A DNA stretch of 5,238 nt from Nitrospiria bacterium (GTDB lineage Bacteria; Nitrospirota; Nitrospiria; Nitrospirales; UBA8639), in NCBI GenBank assembly GCA_030430725.1, contig JAUIKP010000273.1, positions 1 through 5,238 of the forward strand, read 5' to 3'. Shown piece by piece: positions 1 through 5,238 of this stretch. Every line of letters starts with the position of its first letter. Within the stretch, counting starts at the first letter, position 1. The notes below the pieces were generated by a model that was not told the origin of the DNA, ran no database searches, and saw nothing but the letters and a program-made list of their open reading frames with translations. A program made the position numbers and the translations under genes.

Positions 1-1
1 A

Positions 2-187
2 AAACGTGGAGTCCGGTTTGCCCTTCAGAGTGTTCCCTGGCATTGGCTGTACTATTTGTATAGTGGCTTGGCGTTTGCCATAGGCCTGGCACGGCATGTT
101 TTTTCTGGGGGCAACCGGAAGGGGTCGACGATGCCGGCTCTTGTCCCTGAATCCTTTGATATTAAGAGACCGTCAGGGAGGCAGTAG
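2..187 (+). CDS. C-terminal end of a probable family 2 glycosyltransferase (5' end outside window)
   Basis: The frame starting at base 2 is open from the window edge to a TAG at 185-187, giving 61 residues. The visible part contains a hydrophobic, aromatic-rich stretch (PWHWLYYLYSGLAFAIG, about residues 12-28), then a short basic segment and a polar tail. From family knowledge, a Trp/Tyr-rich membrane-associated segment of this form, often reading LYYLYSG, lies at the C-terminus of many GT2-type glycosyltransferases in polysaccharide loci. That is the basis of the call. No catalytic motif is in view, so the sugar and acceptor cannot be stated. The stop overlaps the next gene's GTG start by one base (TAGTG), which suggests translational coupling and a shared operon with the flavoenzyme. 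It could instead be the end of another membrane-bound enzyme of the same cluster. Confidence 0.6.
   Translation, partial: KRGVRFALQSVPWHWLYYLYSGLAFAIGLARHVFSGGNRKGSTMPALVPESFDIKRPSGRQ
175..181 (+). promoter_or_regulatory. Strong ribosome binding site of the flavoenzyme gene
   Basis: AGGGAGG lies five bases before the GTG at 187, inside the last codons of the upstream gene. It is a near-ideal Shine-Dalgarno match. With the TAGTG overlap it fixes the GTG as the start, and no ATG in that frame competes nearby. Confidence 0.75.
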
Positions 188-2025
188 TGGCATCTCATCC
201 CGTCGTGGTAATCGGCGCCGGTCCTGCAGGCCTTACGGCCGCTTATGAACTCGGGAAAAACAGTTCTTCCTCTCTTATCCTCGAGGCCGGGAAACAGGTA
301 GGGGGCATATCACAAACGGTCAACTACCGAGACTTTCGTTTTGATATCGGCGGCCACCGGTTTTTTTCGAAAATGCCGATGGTCACAGAGTTATGGCATG
401 AAATTCTCGGTGACAACTTTCTCCTTCGACCTCGTATAAGCCGAATCCATTACAACCAACATTTTTTTGACTATCCGCTTAAGGCCACTAATGCGTTGGC
501 CGGACTGGGGGTGGTGGAAGCTCTTCTGGTCTGTTTCAGTTATGCCAAAGTTAAGGTGTTTCCAAATGCCCAGGAGGAAAATTTTGAACAATGGGTTATT
601 AATCGTTTTGGATATCGCCTCTACCAGATATTCTTCAAAACCTACACGGAAAAAGTCTGGGGGATTTCCTGTACCGAGATATCAGCCGATTGGGCCGCGC
701 AACGAATCAAAAACCTCTCGTTGAAAGAAGCGGTTCGAAATGCCCTACTTGGTCAAAGGGGTGGGAAGAAGGGTGAAATCGTGACCTCCCTTATTGAGCA
801 GTTTCATTACCCTCGCTTAGGTCCGGGGATGATGTGGGAGCGGTGCGAGGAATTGGTGGCTGGTTTTGGATCTCAGACTTTAAAAGCCATGAAAGTCGAG
901 CACATCAGGCACCGCCATGGGCGGGTAGATTGTGTGTCCGCGCGAGCATCATCAGGGGAACATTTCGAGTTCGAAGGCAGCGATTTTGTGTCGACGATGC
1001 CTCTCCGTGAGTTAATCGAGGCCATGGACCCCCAACCCCCTGACAAAGTTATGGAGGCGGCCCTTGGATTGCGGTATCGGGATTATTTAACGGTGGTCCT
1101 GGTGGTGAACTGCGAAGACGTTTTCCCTGATAACTGGATCTATATCCATTCACCGGAAGTCAAAATGGGACGAATACAGAATTATAAAAATTGGAGCCCA
1201 TATATGGTTCCGGATCCCTCTCGGACTTCGCTGGGCCTTGAGTATTTTCTCTGGGACAAAGACGATGAGTGGACATGGTCAAACGAGCGGTTGATCGAAT
1301 TCGGTACACGGGAATGTGCGCAACTCGGGCTCATTAGGCCTGGCGAAGTTGAAGACGGGACCGTGGTTCGTATGGAAAAGGCGTATCCCGTTTACGATCA
1401 TCACTATCAGGATCATGTCCGGACGATTCGACAGTACCTGGAAACATTTTCAAATCTTCAGACCATTGGACGAAACGGTCTGCATCGCTATAACAACCAG
1501 GATCATTCCATGGTGACGGGAGTATATGCCGCACGAAACATCATGGGTGAATCCCATCATGATGTATGGGCGGTGAATACCGAAAAAGCCTACCATGAGG
1601 AGGACCGTACGACTTCCGGCAATGGCGGCGATCGAATGGTCCCGCTGCCGGTTCAGGTGAAGGTTGATGAACTCCCCATAGAAGAAGAGGAAGAGATTAT
1701 CGAAGTCGTGTTTGCCAAGCTTGATCCTGTCGCCATGGGTGTGGCGGTCGGTACCATCAGTGGCCTCCTCATCTTGATTGGGACGGTGATTTTGGTCCTC
1801 AAAGGAGGACCGGTAGTGGGGCCCAACTTGTCTCTGCTTGGGAATTTTCTATTTGGTTTTCAAGTGACGTGGGGTGGTTCATTGGTCGGTTTCCTAGAGG
1901 GAGGACTCGGGGGATTTGCAATAGGATACTCAGGAGCCTCACTCCGAAACTGGAGCATGACCGCCTATGCGAAATTCCTCCGGTGGCGAGAGGAAGTAAA
2001 TCATCGTCGCAATCTTCTAGATTAG
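187..2025 (+). CDS. FAD-dependent oxidoreductase (amine-oxidase/UDP-galactopyranose-mutase-like) with fused C-terminal two-helix membrane module
   Basis: A 612-residue protein starting at GTG. The N-terminus carries a Rossmann dinucleotide-binding motif (VVVIGAGPAGLTAAYEL, residues 6-22), with the adenosine-ribose-binding acidic residue at Glu33 and the GGHRFFSK motif at 55-62. The NFEQWVINRFG and YTEKVWG stretches are typical of the protoporphyrinogen-oxidase/UDP-galactopyranose-mutase-like flavoenzymes found in polysaccharide clusters. The C-terminal FAD-contact motif GRNGLHRYNNQDHSM is at 428-442. The core ends near residue 465, the usual size for the family. What follows is unusual: a linker rich in Pro and Glu (five Glu at 499-503), then a predicted membrane helix at about 515-538, a conserved loop (GGPVVG, 540-545) and a second, glycine-laddered helix at about 563-584, ending in a basic tail. 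The next gene encodes the same module alone. The substrate is unknown; a glycan or lipid-linked sugar is inferred from the neighbours. The oxidoreductase call is firm, the exact reaction is not. Confidence 0.9.
   Translation: MASHPVVVIGAGPAGLTAAYELGKNSSSSLILEAGKQVGGISQTVNYRDFRFDIGGHRFFSKMPMVTELWHEILGDNFLLRPRISRIHYNQHFFDYPLKATNALAGLGVVEALLVCFSYAKVKVFPNAQEENFEQWVINRFGYRLYQIFFKTYTEKVWGISCTEISADWAAQRIKNLSLKEAVRNALLGQRGGKKGEIVTSLIEQFHYPRLGPGMMWERCEELVAGFGSQTLKAMKVEHIRHRHGRVDCVSARASSGEHFEFEGSDFVSTMPLRELIEAMDPQPPDKVMEAALGLRYRDYLTVVLVVNCEDVFPDNWIYIHSPEVKMGRIQNYKNWSPYMVPDPSRTSLGLEYFLWDKDDEWTWSNERLIEFGTRECAQLGLIRPGEVEDGTVVRMEKAYPVYDHHYQDHVRTIRQYLETFSNLQTIGRNGLHRYNNQDHSMVTGVYAARNIMGESHHDVWAVNTEKAYHEEDRTTSGNGGDRMVPLPVQVKVDELPIEEEEEIIEVVFAKLDPVAMGVAVGTISGLLILIGTVILVLKGGPVVGPNLSLLGNFLFGFQVTWGGSLVGFLEGGLGGFAIGYSGASLRNWSMTAYAKFLRWREEVNHRRNLLD
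1711..1974 (+). repeat. Membrane-hairpin module, copy 1 (fused to flavoenzyme)
   Basis: These bases encode residues 509-596 of the flavoenzyme. Residues 509-588 align without gaps to residues 15-94 of the protein encoded at 2060-2368. By hand count about 32 of 80 positions are identical, including GGPxVG, LxLLxN and VTWxGSLVG. This is a protein-level paralogous repeat rather than an exact DNA repeat. Fusion followed by duplication, or the reverse, would explain it. Confidence 0.75.
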
Positions 2026-2048
2026 CTATAACCAAGAGGCAGAGTCCT

Positions 2049-2054
2049 GGAGGG
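2049..2054 (+). promoter_or_regulatory. Ribosome binding site of the small membrane protein gene
   Basis: GGAGGG lies five bases before the ATG at 2060, in the 34-base gap after the flavoenzyme stop. The match and spacing are strong. This supports the short open frame as a translated gene and fixes its start. Confidence 0.75.
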
Positions 2055-2059
2055 AAAAT

Positions 2060-2368
2060 ATGGGAACGGATTTCAAGAGTAATGATGAGCTTAGCCGGGT
2101 TGTGGCCAAAATCCAGGGAGGAGTGTTGGCAGTGGTGTGTGGCCTGATGGGTGGATTAGGCCTTTTTTTTATGACGGCTTGGCTTCTTCTCGAAGGGGGG
2201 CCAAAGGTCGGCTCCCATCTTCAGTTACTTTCCAACTATTTCATCGGGTATTCAGTCACATGGAAAGGGAGTCTGGTCGGGCTTTTTTACGGGGCCCTGA
2301 CCGGTGGGATTCTGGGTTGGGCCATCGGGTTCATATATAACCGAGTCGTGGGAATCCGTGGTCGGTAA
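2060..2368 (+). CDS. Small two-helix membrane protein, paralogue of the flavoenzyme C-terminal module
   Basis: A 102-residue protein with a good ribosome binding site. After a polar N-terminus (1-19) there are two predicted membrane helices, about 20-44 and 70-93. The loop between them holds GGPKVG (46-51) and LQLLSN. The second helix has Gly at 70, 74, 78, 82, 86 and 90, a six-step i+4 glycine ladder. The first helix has small residues at 24, 28 and 32 with the same spacing. Residues 15-94 align without gaps to residues 509-588 of the upstream flavoenzyme. The overall pattern, a hydrophobic hairpin with VTWxGSLVG and a C-terminal GxxYN, recalls small two-helix bacterial proteins that automatic pipelines sometimes label holin-like. 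Nothing here suggests phage or lysis. Role unknown; a membrane scaffold or partner of the flavoenzyme is inferred from homology and adjacency. Very probably cotranscribed with the flavoenzyme. Confidence 0.85.
   Translation: MGTDFKSNDELSRVVAKIQGGVLAVVCGLMGGLGLFFMTAWLLLEGGPKVGSHLQLLSNYFIGYSVTWKGSLVGLFYGALTGGILGWAIGFIYNRVVGIRGR
2066..2341 (+). repeat. Membrane-hairpin module, copy 2 (stand-alone)
   Basis: This part of the small membrane protein gene encodes the second copy of the hairpin module; the paralogous core is residues 15-94. Its closest relative in the window is the C-terminal module of the upstream flavoenzyme, with conserved glycine spacing and shared GGPxVG and VTWxGSLVG motifs. 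Confidence 0.7.
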
Positions 2369-2809
2369 CCGGCTTTCCACTGGATTTTCTTGTTGAATAC
2401 AGGTGGGGAAAAATTCTTCGTTTGCTTACCTGTGAAGGGAAAATCGGTAGGGACTATGGTGTGGATAACCATTCAGAACACCGAAAAAATCATAAAAGTT
2501 TTGTTCACGATGGCAGGCGGTTTTGGGAAAAACCATCTGGCTAGGAACTTAGTGAACCCGGGCTATGCGGGGCGAAGTGTTATTTGCTTGATCCCATTTC
2601 CTTCGTGAGAGCCGAAGCAATACGGAAAATTCAGGACTATGGCGTCGAGTTGTAATCCGGGTGAATCCCTGTGTCGGCAAGGCGCTGAAAATTTTGGTCA
2701 TCTTGTCCTTTATGGGCGTCCCTGTCGGGGTCCGGGTTTGCGAGGGAAATAAGTGTAGGCCAAACCTAAAGGCTCTACATCCCCAGTATTCAAACATGAA
2801 AGACCCATC
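2369..2809 (+). other. 441-base gap without an intact gene
   Basis: No frame on either strand holds a convincing intact gene. The open frame at 2390-2608 starts with TTG, has no ribosome binding site and resembles no protein family I recognise. The minus-strand frame at 2549-2941 is mostly antisense to this gap and the methyltransferase start. I see no hairpin followed by a T-run after 2368, and no promoter with both boxes and correct spacing. The distal part (about 2592-2813) may be a decayed glycosyltransferase remnant. The gap interrupts an otherwise tightly packed gene string, so the genes downstream may need their own promoter, or a gene may have been lost here. Confidence 0.6.
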
Positions 2810-2813
2810 GTGA
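2592..2813 (+). pseudogene. Possible eroded 3' remnant of a GT4-type glycosyltransferase
   Basis: The frame ending at the TGA at 2811-2813 encodes, from about 2649, a stretch with VVIRVN, then GKALKIL, then FMGVPVGVRV and CEGNK. In family 4 glycosyltransferases the donor-binding C-terminal region often reads like V-P-L-R-x-G-G-G-T-R-L-K-I-L-E-A-M-A-M-G, followed by a P-V-V-S-T-x-V-G-C-E-G pattern. The order and spacing here match apart from small insertions and deletions. The neighbouring frame, open from 2545 to 2655 after a TAG at 2542, also looks protein-like (ending RKIQDYGVEL), as expected if frameshifts broke one gene. No intact start or N-terminal domain remains. The resemblance is short and judged by eye, so chance is a real alternative. 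Confidence 0.22.
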
Positions 2814-3598
2814 TAACCGAAGGAAAGAGGTACTGGGATTCCATTGCAGACGAATGGATAGTGAACCGTCCTGATCAGCTTTGGCGACAACATAGCGATT
2901 CCGTCAACCAATCTCTTCTCCTTCGTTGGCTCCCCGAACAACCAGTAGGTCGATTGTTAAAGACTGATATGTTTGACGAATTGGTGGGGAAGGGCCTCAC
3001 GCCTTTTTTGAAGGCCCGGGCTCATAGCATCATAGGGATGGACCTGTCCTTTGGGAATGCGCACTTAGGCTTTCGGGGCCAGAGGAGTGTGAGTGGAGCC
3101 TGTGCGGATGTTCGCGAGCTTCCGTTCGGAAATGAGTCGTTTGAAGTGGTGGTGTCGAATTCCACTCTGGACCATTTTCAAACCTTGGATGAAATCCTCG
3201 TGAGTCTGCGGGAATTGCACCGGGTACTTCGCCAAGGCGGTCAGCTAATACTGACACTGGATAATCTTGCCAATCCGATTATTGCGGCTCGTAACGTTCT
3301 TCCGTTCAAACTATTAAACCGGTTGGGTATCCTTCCTTACTATGTTGGTGCCACCTGCGGTCCCTGGCGATTACAGAGATGGCTCCGGGAGATAGGCTTC
3401 GACGTGAGGGATGTGACGGCGGTGCTCCATTGTCCGCGGGTTCTTGCCGTGCTCGCTGCCAAAATCCTGTGTACCTGCGCAAACAGTTCAGTACAGCAAC
3501 GATTTTTGCGTTGGATGCAGGTATTCGAAAACATGTCACGCTTGCCTACGCGATACCTGACCGGGAATTTTATTGCGGTTAGAGCTGAAAAGAGATAG
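2810..3598 (+). CDS. Class I SAM-dependent methyltransferase (Methyltransf_11-like)
   Basis: A 262-residue protein starting at GTG. No ATG precedes the conserved N-terminus (KRYWDSIADEW, residues 6-16) after the in-frame TAG at 2756, and the ribosome binding site is weak (GAAAG at 2798-2802). The class I fold is recognisable. The first strand and loop are at 46-60, with the usual GxGxG replaced by KTDMFDE. The acidic end of the second strand is Asp78 (GMDLSF). ADVRELPFGNESFEVVVSNS (99-118) matches the AD-x3-LPF-x3-SFD-x2-V block of Methyltransf_11 proteins. His122 follows, and LHRVLRQGG (136-144) precedes strand 5. It would transfer a methyl group from S-adenosylmethionine, presumably to a sugar or other small component of the locus product; the acceptor is not predictable. 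No signal peptide or membrane helix is seen, so it is cytoplasmic. Family call firm, substrate unknown. Confidence 0.87.
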   Translation: MITEGKRYWDSIADEWIVNRPDQLWRQHSDSVNQSLLLRWLPEQPVGRLLKTDMFDELVGKGLTPFLKARAHSIIGMDLSFGNAHLGFRGQRSVSGACADVRELPFGNESFEVVVSNSTLDHFQTLDEILVSLRELHRVLRQGGQLILTLDNLANPIIAARNVLPFKLLNRLGILPYYVGATCGPWRLQRWLREIGFDVRDVTAVLHCPRVLAVLAAKILCTCANSSVQQRFLRWMQVFENMSRLPTRYLTGNFIAVRAEKR

Positions 3599-3665
3599 AG
3601 CCGGTTTGCGGTGGACCTACGGGAATGAACGATGGTTTCAATATGATGCTTTGAAGTTGCGAAGG

Positions 3666-5063
3666 ATGTACGAATGTGCCTGGTCAGCCGGGTATTCTTA
3701 TTGTCCACACGTTTTGTTACATGAAAAAGAATATCAGAAAAGACACCCAGCCCTGGAACGACTGATGTTGTTGGACGGATGGAAAACCGTTCGGTTGATT
3801 CGCCAGGCCCTGGTTTCCAGTCACTGGAGGTTTGAGGATCTACGGCAGGTGCAGGAGGAGCGGCTTCGAAATCTTCTCATCCATGCTTATCAGAACGTTC
3901 CGCTCTATCGAGGGCTTTACAAGGAGGCAGGCTATCACCCTGAGGAATTCCGTTCGTTGGATGATATAAACAGAATCCCTATTCTTACGAAGGATCGTCT
4001 CAAGCAAGCAAGTCCGGAAGAAGTCGTTGCACAGGGGATTGATCCACACCGGTGTGGAGTCGTTGAAACGAGCGGTTCGACAGGAACTCCGTTGCGTATC
4101 TTTCTTGGATCGTTAGACCAGCAATGGCAGCGTGTGGTTGCCTGGCGCATTCTTTTCGAACACGGTTTCCGCTGGACTGACCGAACGCTTGAAATTCGCA
4201 TGACTTTTGGTCGGCAGTTTTTTGTTCAACGTCTTGGTATTGCTCCTAAAGAGTGGTGTTCAATTCTGGACCCACCAGAGTGTTGGGCACAACGCATAGT
4301 TGAGACAAGGCCGGAGGTGATTGTTGCAGGGGCGGGTACGCTGCATGCCTTGGCGGAAACTGTCCAAACGCTGGGCCTCAATCTGCCCTTGCCCCGACTC
4401 ATCGTCTCCGATAGTGAAACCCTCTCGCCGTCCACTCGCCAACTGGTTCGGCGTGCGCTCGGAAGGGATCCTGTCGATGTGTATGGGTTGGTTGAGCTTT
4501 CGAATTTCGCGTGGGAGTGCGAGCGTCGTTCTGGATTTCATGTAAGCGCTGATAGCCACATTGTGGAGGTTCCTTCGGTTTTAGGGGAGTCTGGCCCAAT
4601 CATTACCACAGGATTAGGCATGTGGACCATGCCGATGATTCGCTATGAAACAGGAGATCTGGCCGAGGTTGATCCCACACAATGTCCCTGTGGGCGCACT
4701 CTTCCCCTTCTCAGACGAATCTATGGACGCCGTGTTGATTCAGTGGCGTTGCAAGACGGCAGGCGAATCTTCTGGCCGTTTTTTCACGAGGTCCTGGGGC
4801 GCTATGACGAGTTACGACAATGGAGAATTTTGCAGGATGAGATAAACGAGGTCCACCTCCAAATCGTTTTGACCAATAATGCTCAAGGTCTACTTTCGAG
4901 GATAGAATCGGATCTTCAATCTGTCTTGCCTGGTGAAATCCATCTGCGGATTGAGCGGGTCGAAGCGATCCCGGTAAACCCGGGAGAGAAGACCAGGATG
5001 ATCATCTCGAAAGTCGGGACTGCAAATGAACAACATCCTGACTCCCGAAGGCAATGGCATTAG
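3666..5063 (+). CDS. PaaK/CapK-like adenylate-forming enzyme (phenylacetate-CoA ligase family)
   Basis: Numbered from the ATG at 3666 (465 residues), the protein has the family's N-terminal signature HAYQNVPLYR (73-82). The AMP-binding loop is TSGSTGTP (135-142). The adenine/Mg motif is VYGLVE with Tyr273 and Glu277. TGDL contains the ribose-binding Asp331. CPCGR is at 340-344, and Lys442 in PGEKTR may be the C-terminal catalytic lysine. The family activates a carboxylate as acyl-AMP, often passing it to CoA; members in capsule clusters (CapK-like) have unproven substrates. The start is uncertain. The frame is open back to a TTG at 3573, which would overlap the methyltransferase by 26 bases. 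The ATG at 3765 (432 residues) gives an N-terminus that aligns best with the paralogue beginning at 5064. The 3666 ATG is a compromise and has no well-spaced ribosome binding site. Predicted cytoplasmic. Confidence 0.88.
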   Translation: MYECAWSAGYSYCPHVLLHEKEYQKRHPALERLMLLDGWKTVRLIRQALVSSHWRFEDLRQVQEERLRNLLIHAYQNVPLYRGLYKEAGYHPEEFRSLDDINRIPILTKDRLKQASPEEVVAQGIDPHRCGVVETSGSTGTPLRIFLGSLDQQWQRVVAWRILFEHGFRWTDRTLEIRMTFGRQFFVQRLGIAPKEWCSILDPPECWAQRIVETRPEVIVAGAGTLHALAETVQTLGLNLPLPRLIVSDSETLSPSTRQLVRRALGRDPVDVYGLVELSNFAWECERRSGFHVSADSHIVEVPSVLGESGPIITTGLGMWTMPMIRYETGDLAEVDPTQCPCGRTLPLLRRIYGRRVDSVALQDGRRIFWPFFHEVLGRYDELRQWRILQDEINEVHLQIVLTNNAQGLLSRIESDLQSVLPGEIHLRIERVEAIPVNPGEKTRMIISKVGTANEQHPDSRRQWH

Positions 5064-5238
5064 ATGGAAATGCTCCGCACATGGAAGTGCCTAAGGGATC
5101 TGAGGTCGAACGTTTCCCGGCCTCCCGCAAATCTGAGAACGTTGCAAGATCATATGTTCCGTGCCGCTATCATCCATGCCTACCGCAATGTCCCCTTTTA
5201 CCGGCGTGTTTGGGATGAAGCGGGTGTAGATGTCCAAG
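5064..5238 (+). CDS. Start of a second PaaK/CapK-like adenylate-forming enzyme (3' end outside window)
   Basis: Fifty-eight codons are visible. The start cannot lie upstream, because the preceding gene's TAG (5061-5063) is immediately adjacent and in the same frame; ATG 5064 is taken, with ATG 5070 possible. GAAGG at 5047-5051 is a plausible but distant ribosome binding site, so translational coupling to the upstream gene is likely. Residues 38-54 (HAYRNVPFYRRVWDEAG) match HAYQNVPLYRGLYKEAG of the upstream protein, and an N-terminal Trp-Lys pair also aligns. This is the family's conserved N-terminal segment, so the gene is a tandem paralogue. The AMP-binding motifs lie beyond the window and it cannot be judged intact. 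It probably belongs to the same operon. Confidence 0.8.
   Translation, partial: MEMLRTWKCLRDLRSNVSRPPANLRTLQDHMFRAAIIHAYRNVPFYRRVWDEAGVDVQ

Noticed and set aside
87..102. TGGCACG followed by GCAT, resembling the -24 half of a sigma-54 promoter
   Set aside because: The required TTGC-type -12 element is missing (GTTTT instead), and the site sits inside the upstream coding sequence.
2163..2170. Run of eight T in the small membrane protein gene (also seven-T runs at 361-367 and 462-468), considered as phase-variable tracts
   Set aside because: The runs encode expected Phe residues in hydrophobic or conserved segments and are too short to claim phase variation from a single sequence.
2060..2368. 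Phage holin identity for the 102-residue protein
   Set aside because: The two-helix layout is holin-like, but no endolysin or phage genes are nearby and its homologue is fused to a flavoenzyme, so a lysis role is unsupported.
2363..2371. CGGT-A-ACCG inverted repeat at the end of the small membrane protein gene, considered as a terminator
   Set aside because: The stem is four bases with a one-base loop and no following T-run.
2390..2608. A 72-codon + strand open frame in the gap
   Set aside because: It begins with TTG, has no ribosome binding site and no recognisable domain, and it overlaps the region better explained as decayed sequence.
2549..2941. A 130-codon minus-strand open frame across the gap and the methyltransferase 5' end
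   Set aside because: It is antisense to conserved methyltransferase codons, lacks any recognisable motif or ribosome binding site, and has shadow-like composition.

Overview
The window is a stretch of a bacterial surface-polysaccharide or glycoconjugate biosynthesis locus in which every supportable gene is on the + strand. Base composition is moderate, about half GC by eye. GTG starts are used, and strong purine-rich ribosome binding sites precede two genes. The gene mix (family 2 glycosyltransferase, amine-oxidase/UDP-galactopyranose-mutase-like flavoenzyme, SAM methyltransferase, tandem PaaK/CapK-like adenylate-forming enzymes) is typical of exopolysaccharide or lipopolysaccharide islands in Gram-negative environmental bacteria. 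Nitrospirota or a related group is possible, but the sequence does not establish the taxon.

Layout: (1) Bases 2-187 are the last 61 codons of a gene whose aromatic, hydrophobic C-terminus resembles the membrane-proximal end of a family 2 glycosyltransferase. Its TAG overlaps by one base the GTG start of (2) a 612-residue FAD-dependent oxidoreductase. That protein has a normal flavoenzyme core (about residues 1-465), an acidic linker and an unexpected C-terminal two-helix membrane module. (3) After 34 bases comes a 102-residue two-helix membrane protein that is a free-standing paralogue of that module: about 32 of 80 residues are identical in an ungapped hand alignment, and both copies share a striking i+4 glycine ladder. 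(4) Bases 2369-2809 hold no intact gene. Their distal part may be the eroded 3' end of a GT4-type glycosyltransferase. (5) A class I SAM-dependent methyltransferase (2810-3598) is followed by (6) a PaaK/CapK-like AMP-forming ligase homologue ending at 5063. (7) The truncated start of a second, paralogous PaaK/CapK-like gene begins at 5064, directly after the stop codon of the first and in the same reading frame.

How they may work together (inference): the glycosyltransferase and flavoenzyme would build or modify a glycan or its lipid-linked precursor at the inner membrane. The module fused to the flavoenzyme, and its stand-alone partner, could hold the enzyme at the membrane in a glycine-zipper oligomer. 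The methyltransferase and the tandem adenylate-forming enzymes would decorate the product. No substrate can be assigned from sequence alone. The most notable observation is the duplicated, glycine-laddered membrane hairpin, present once fused to an oxidoreductase and once alone next to it.
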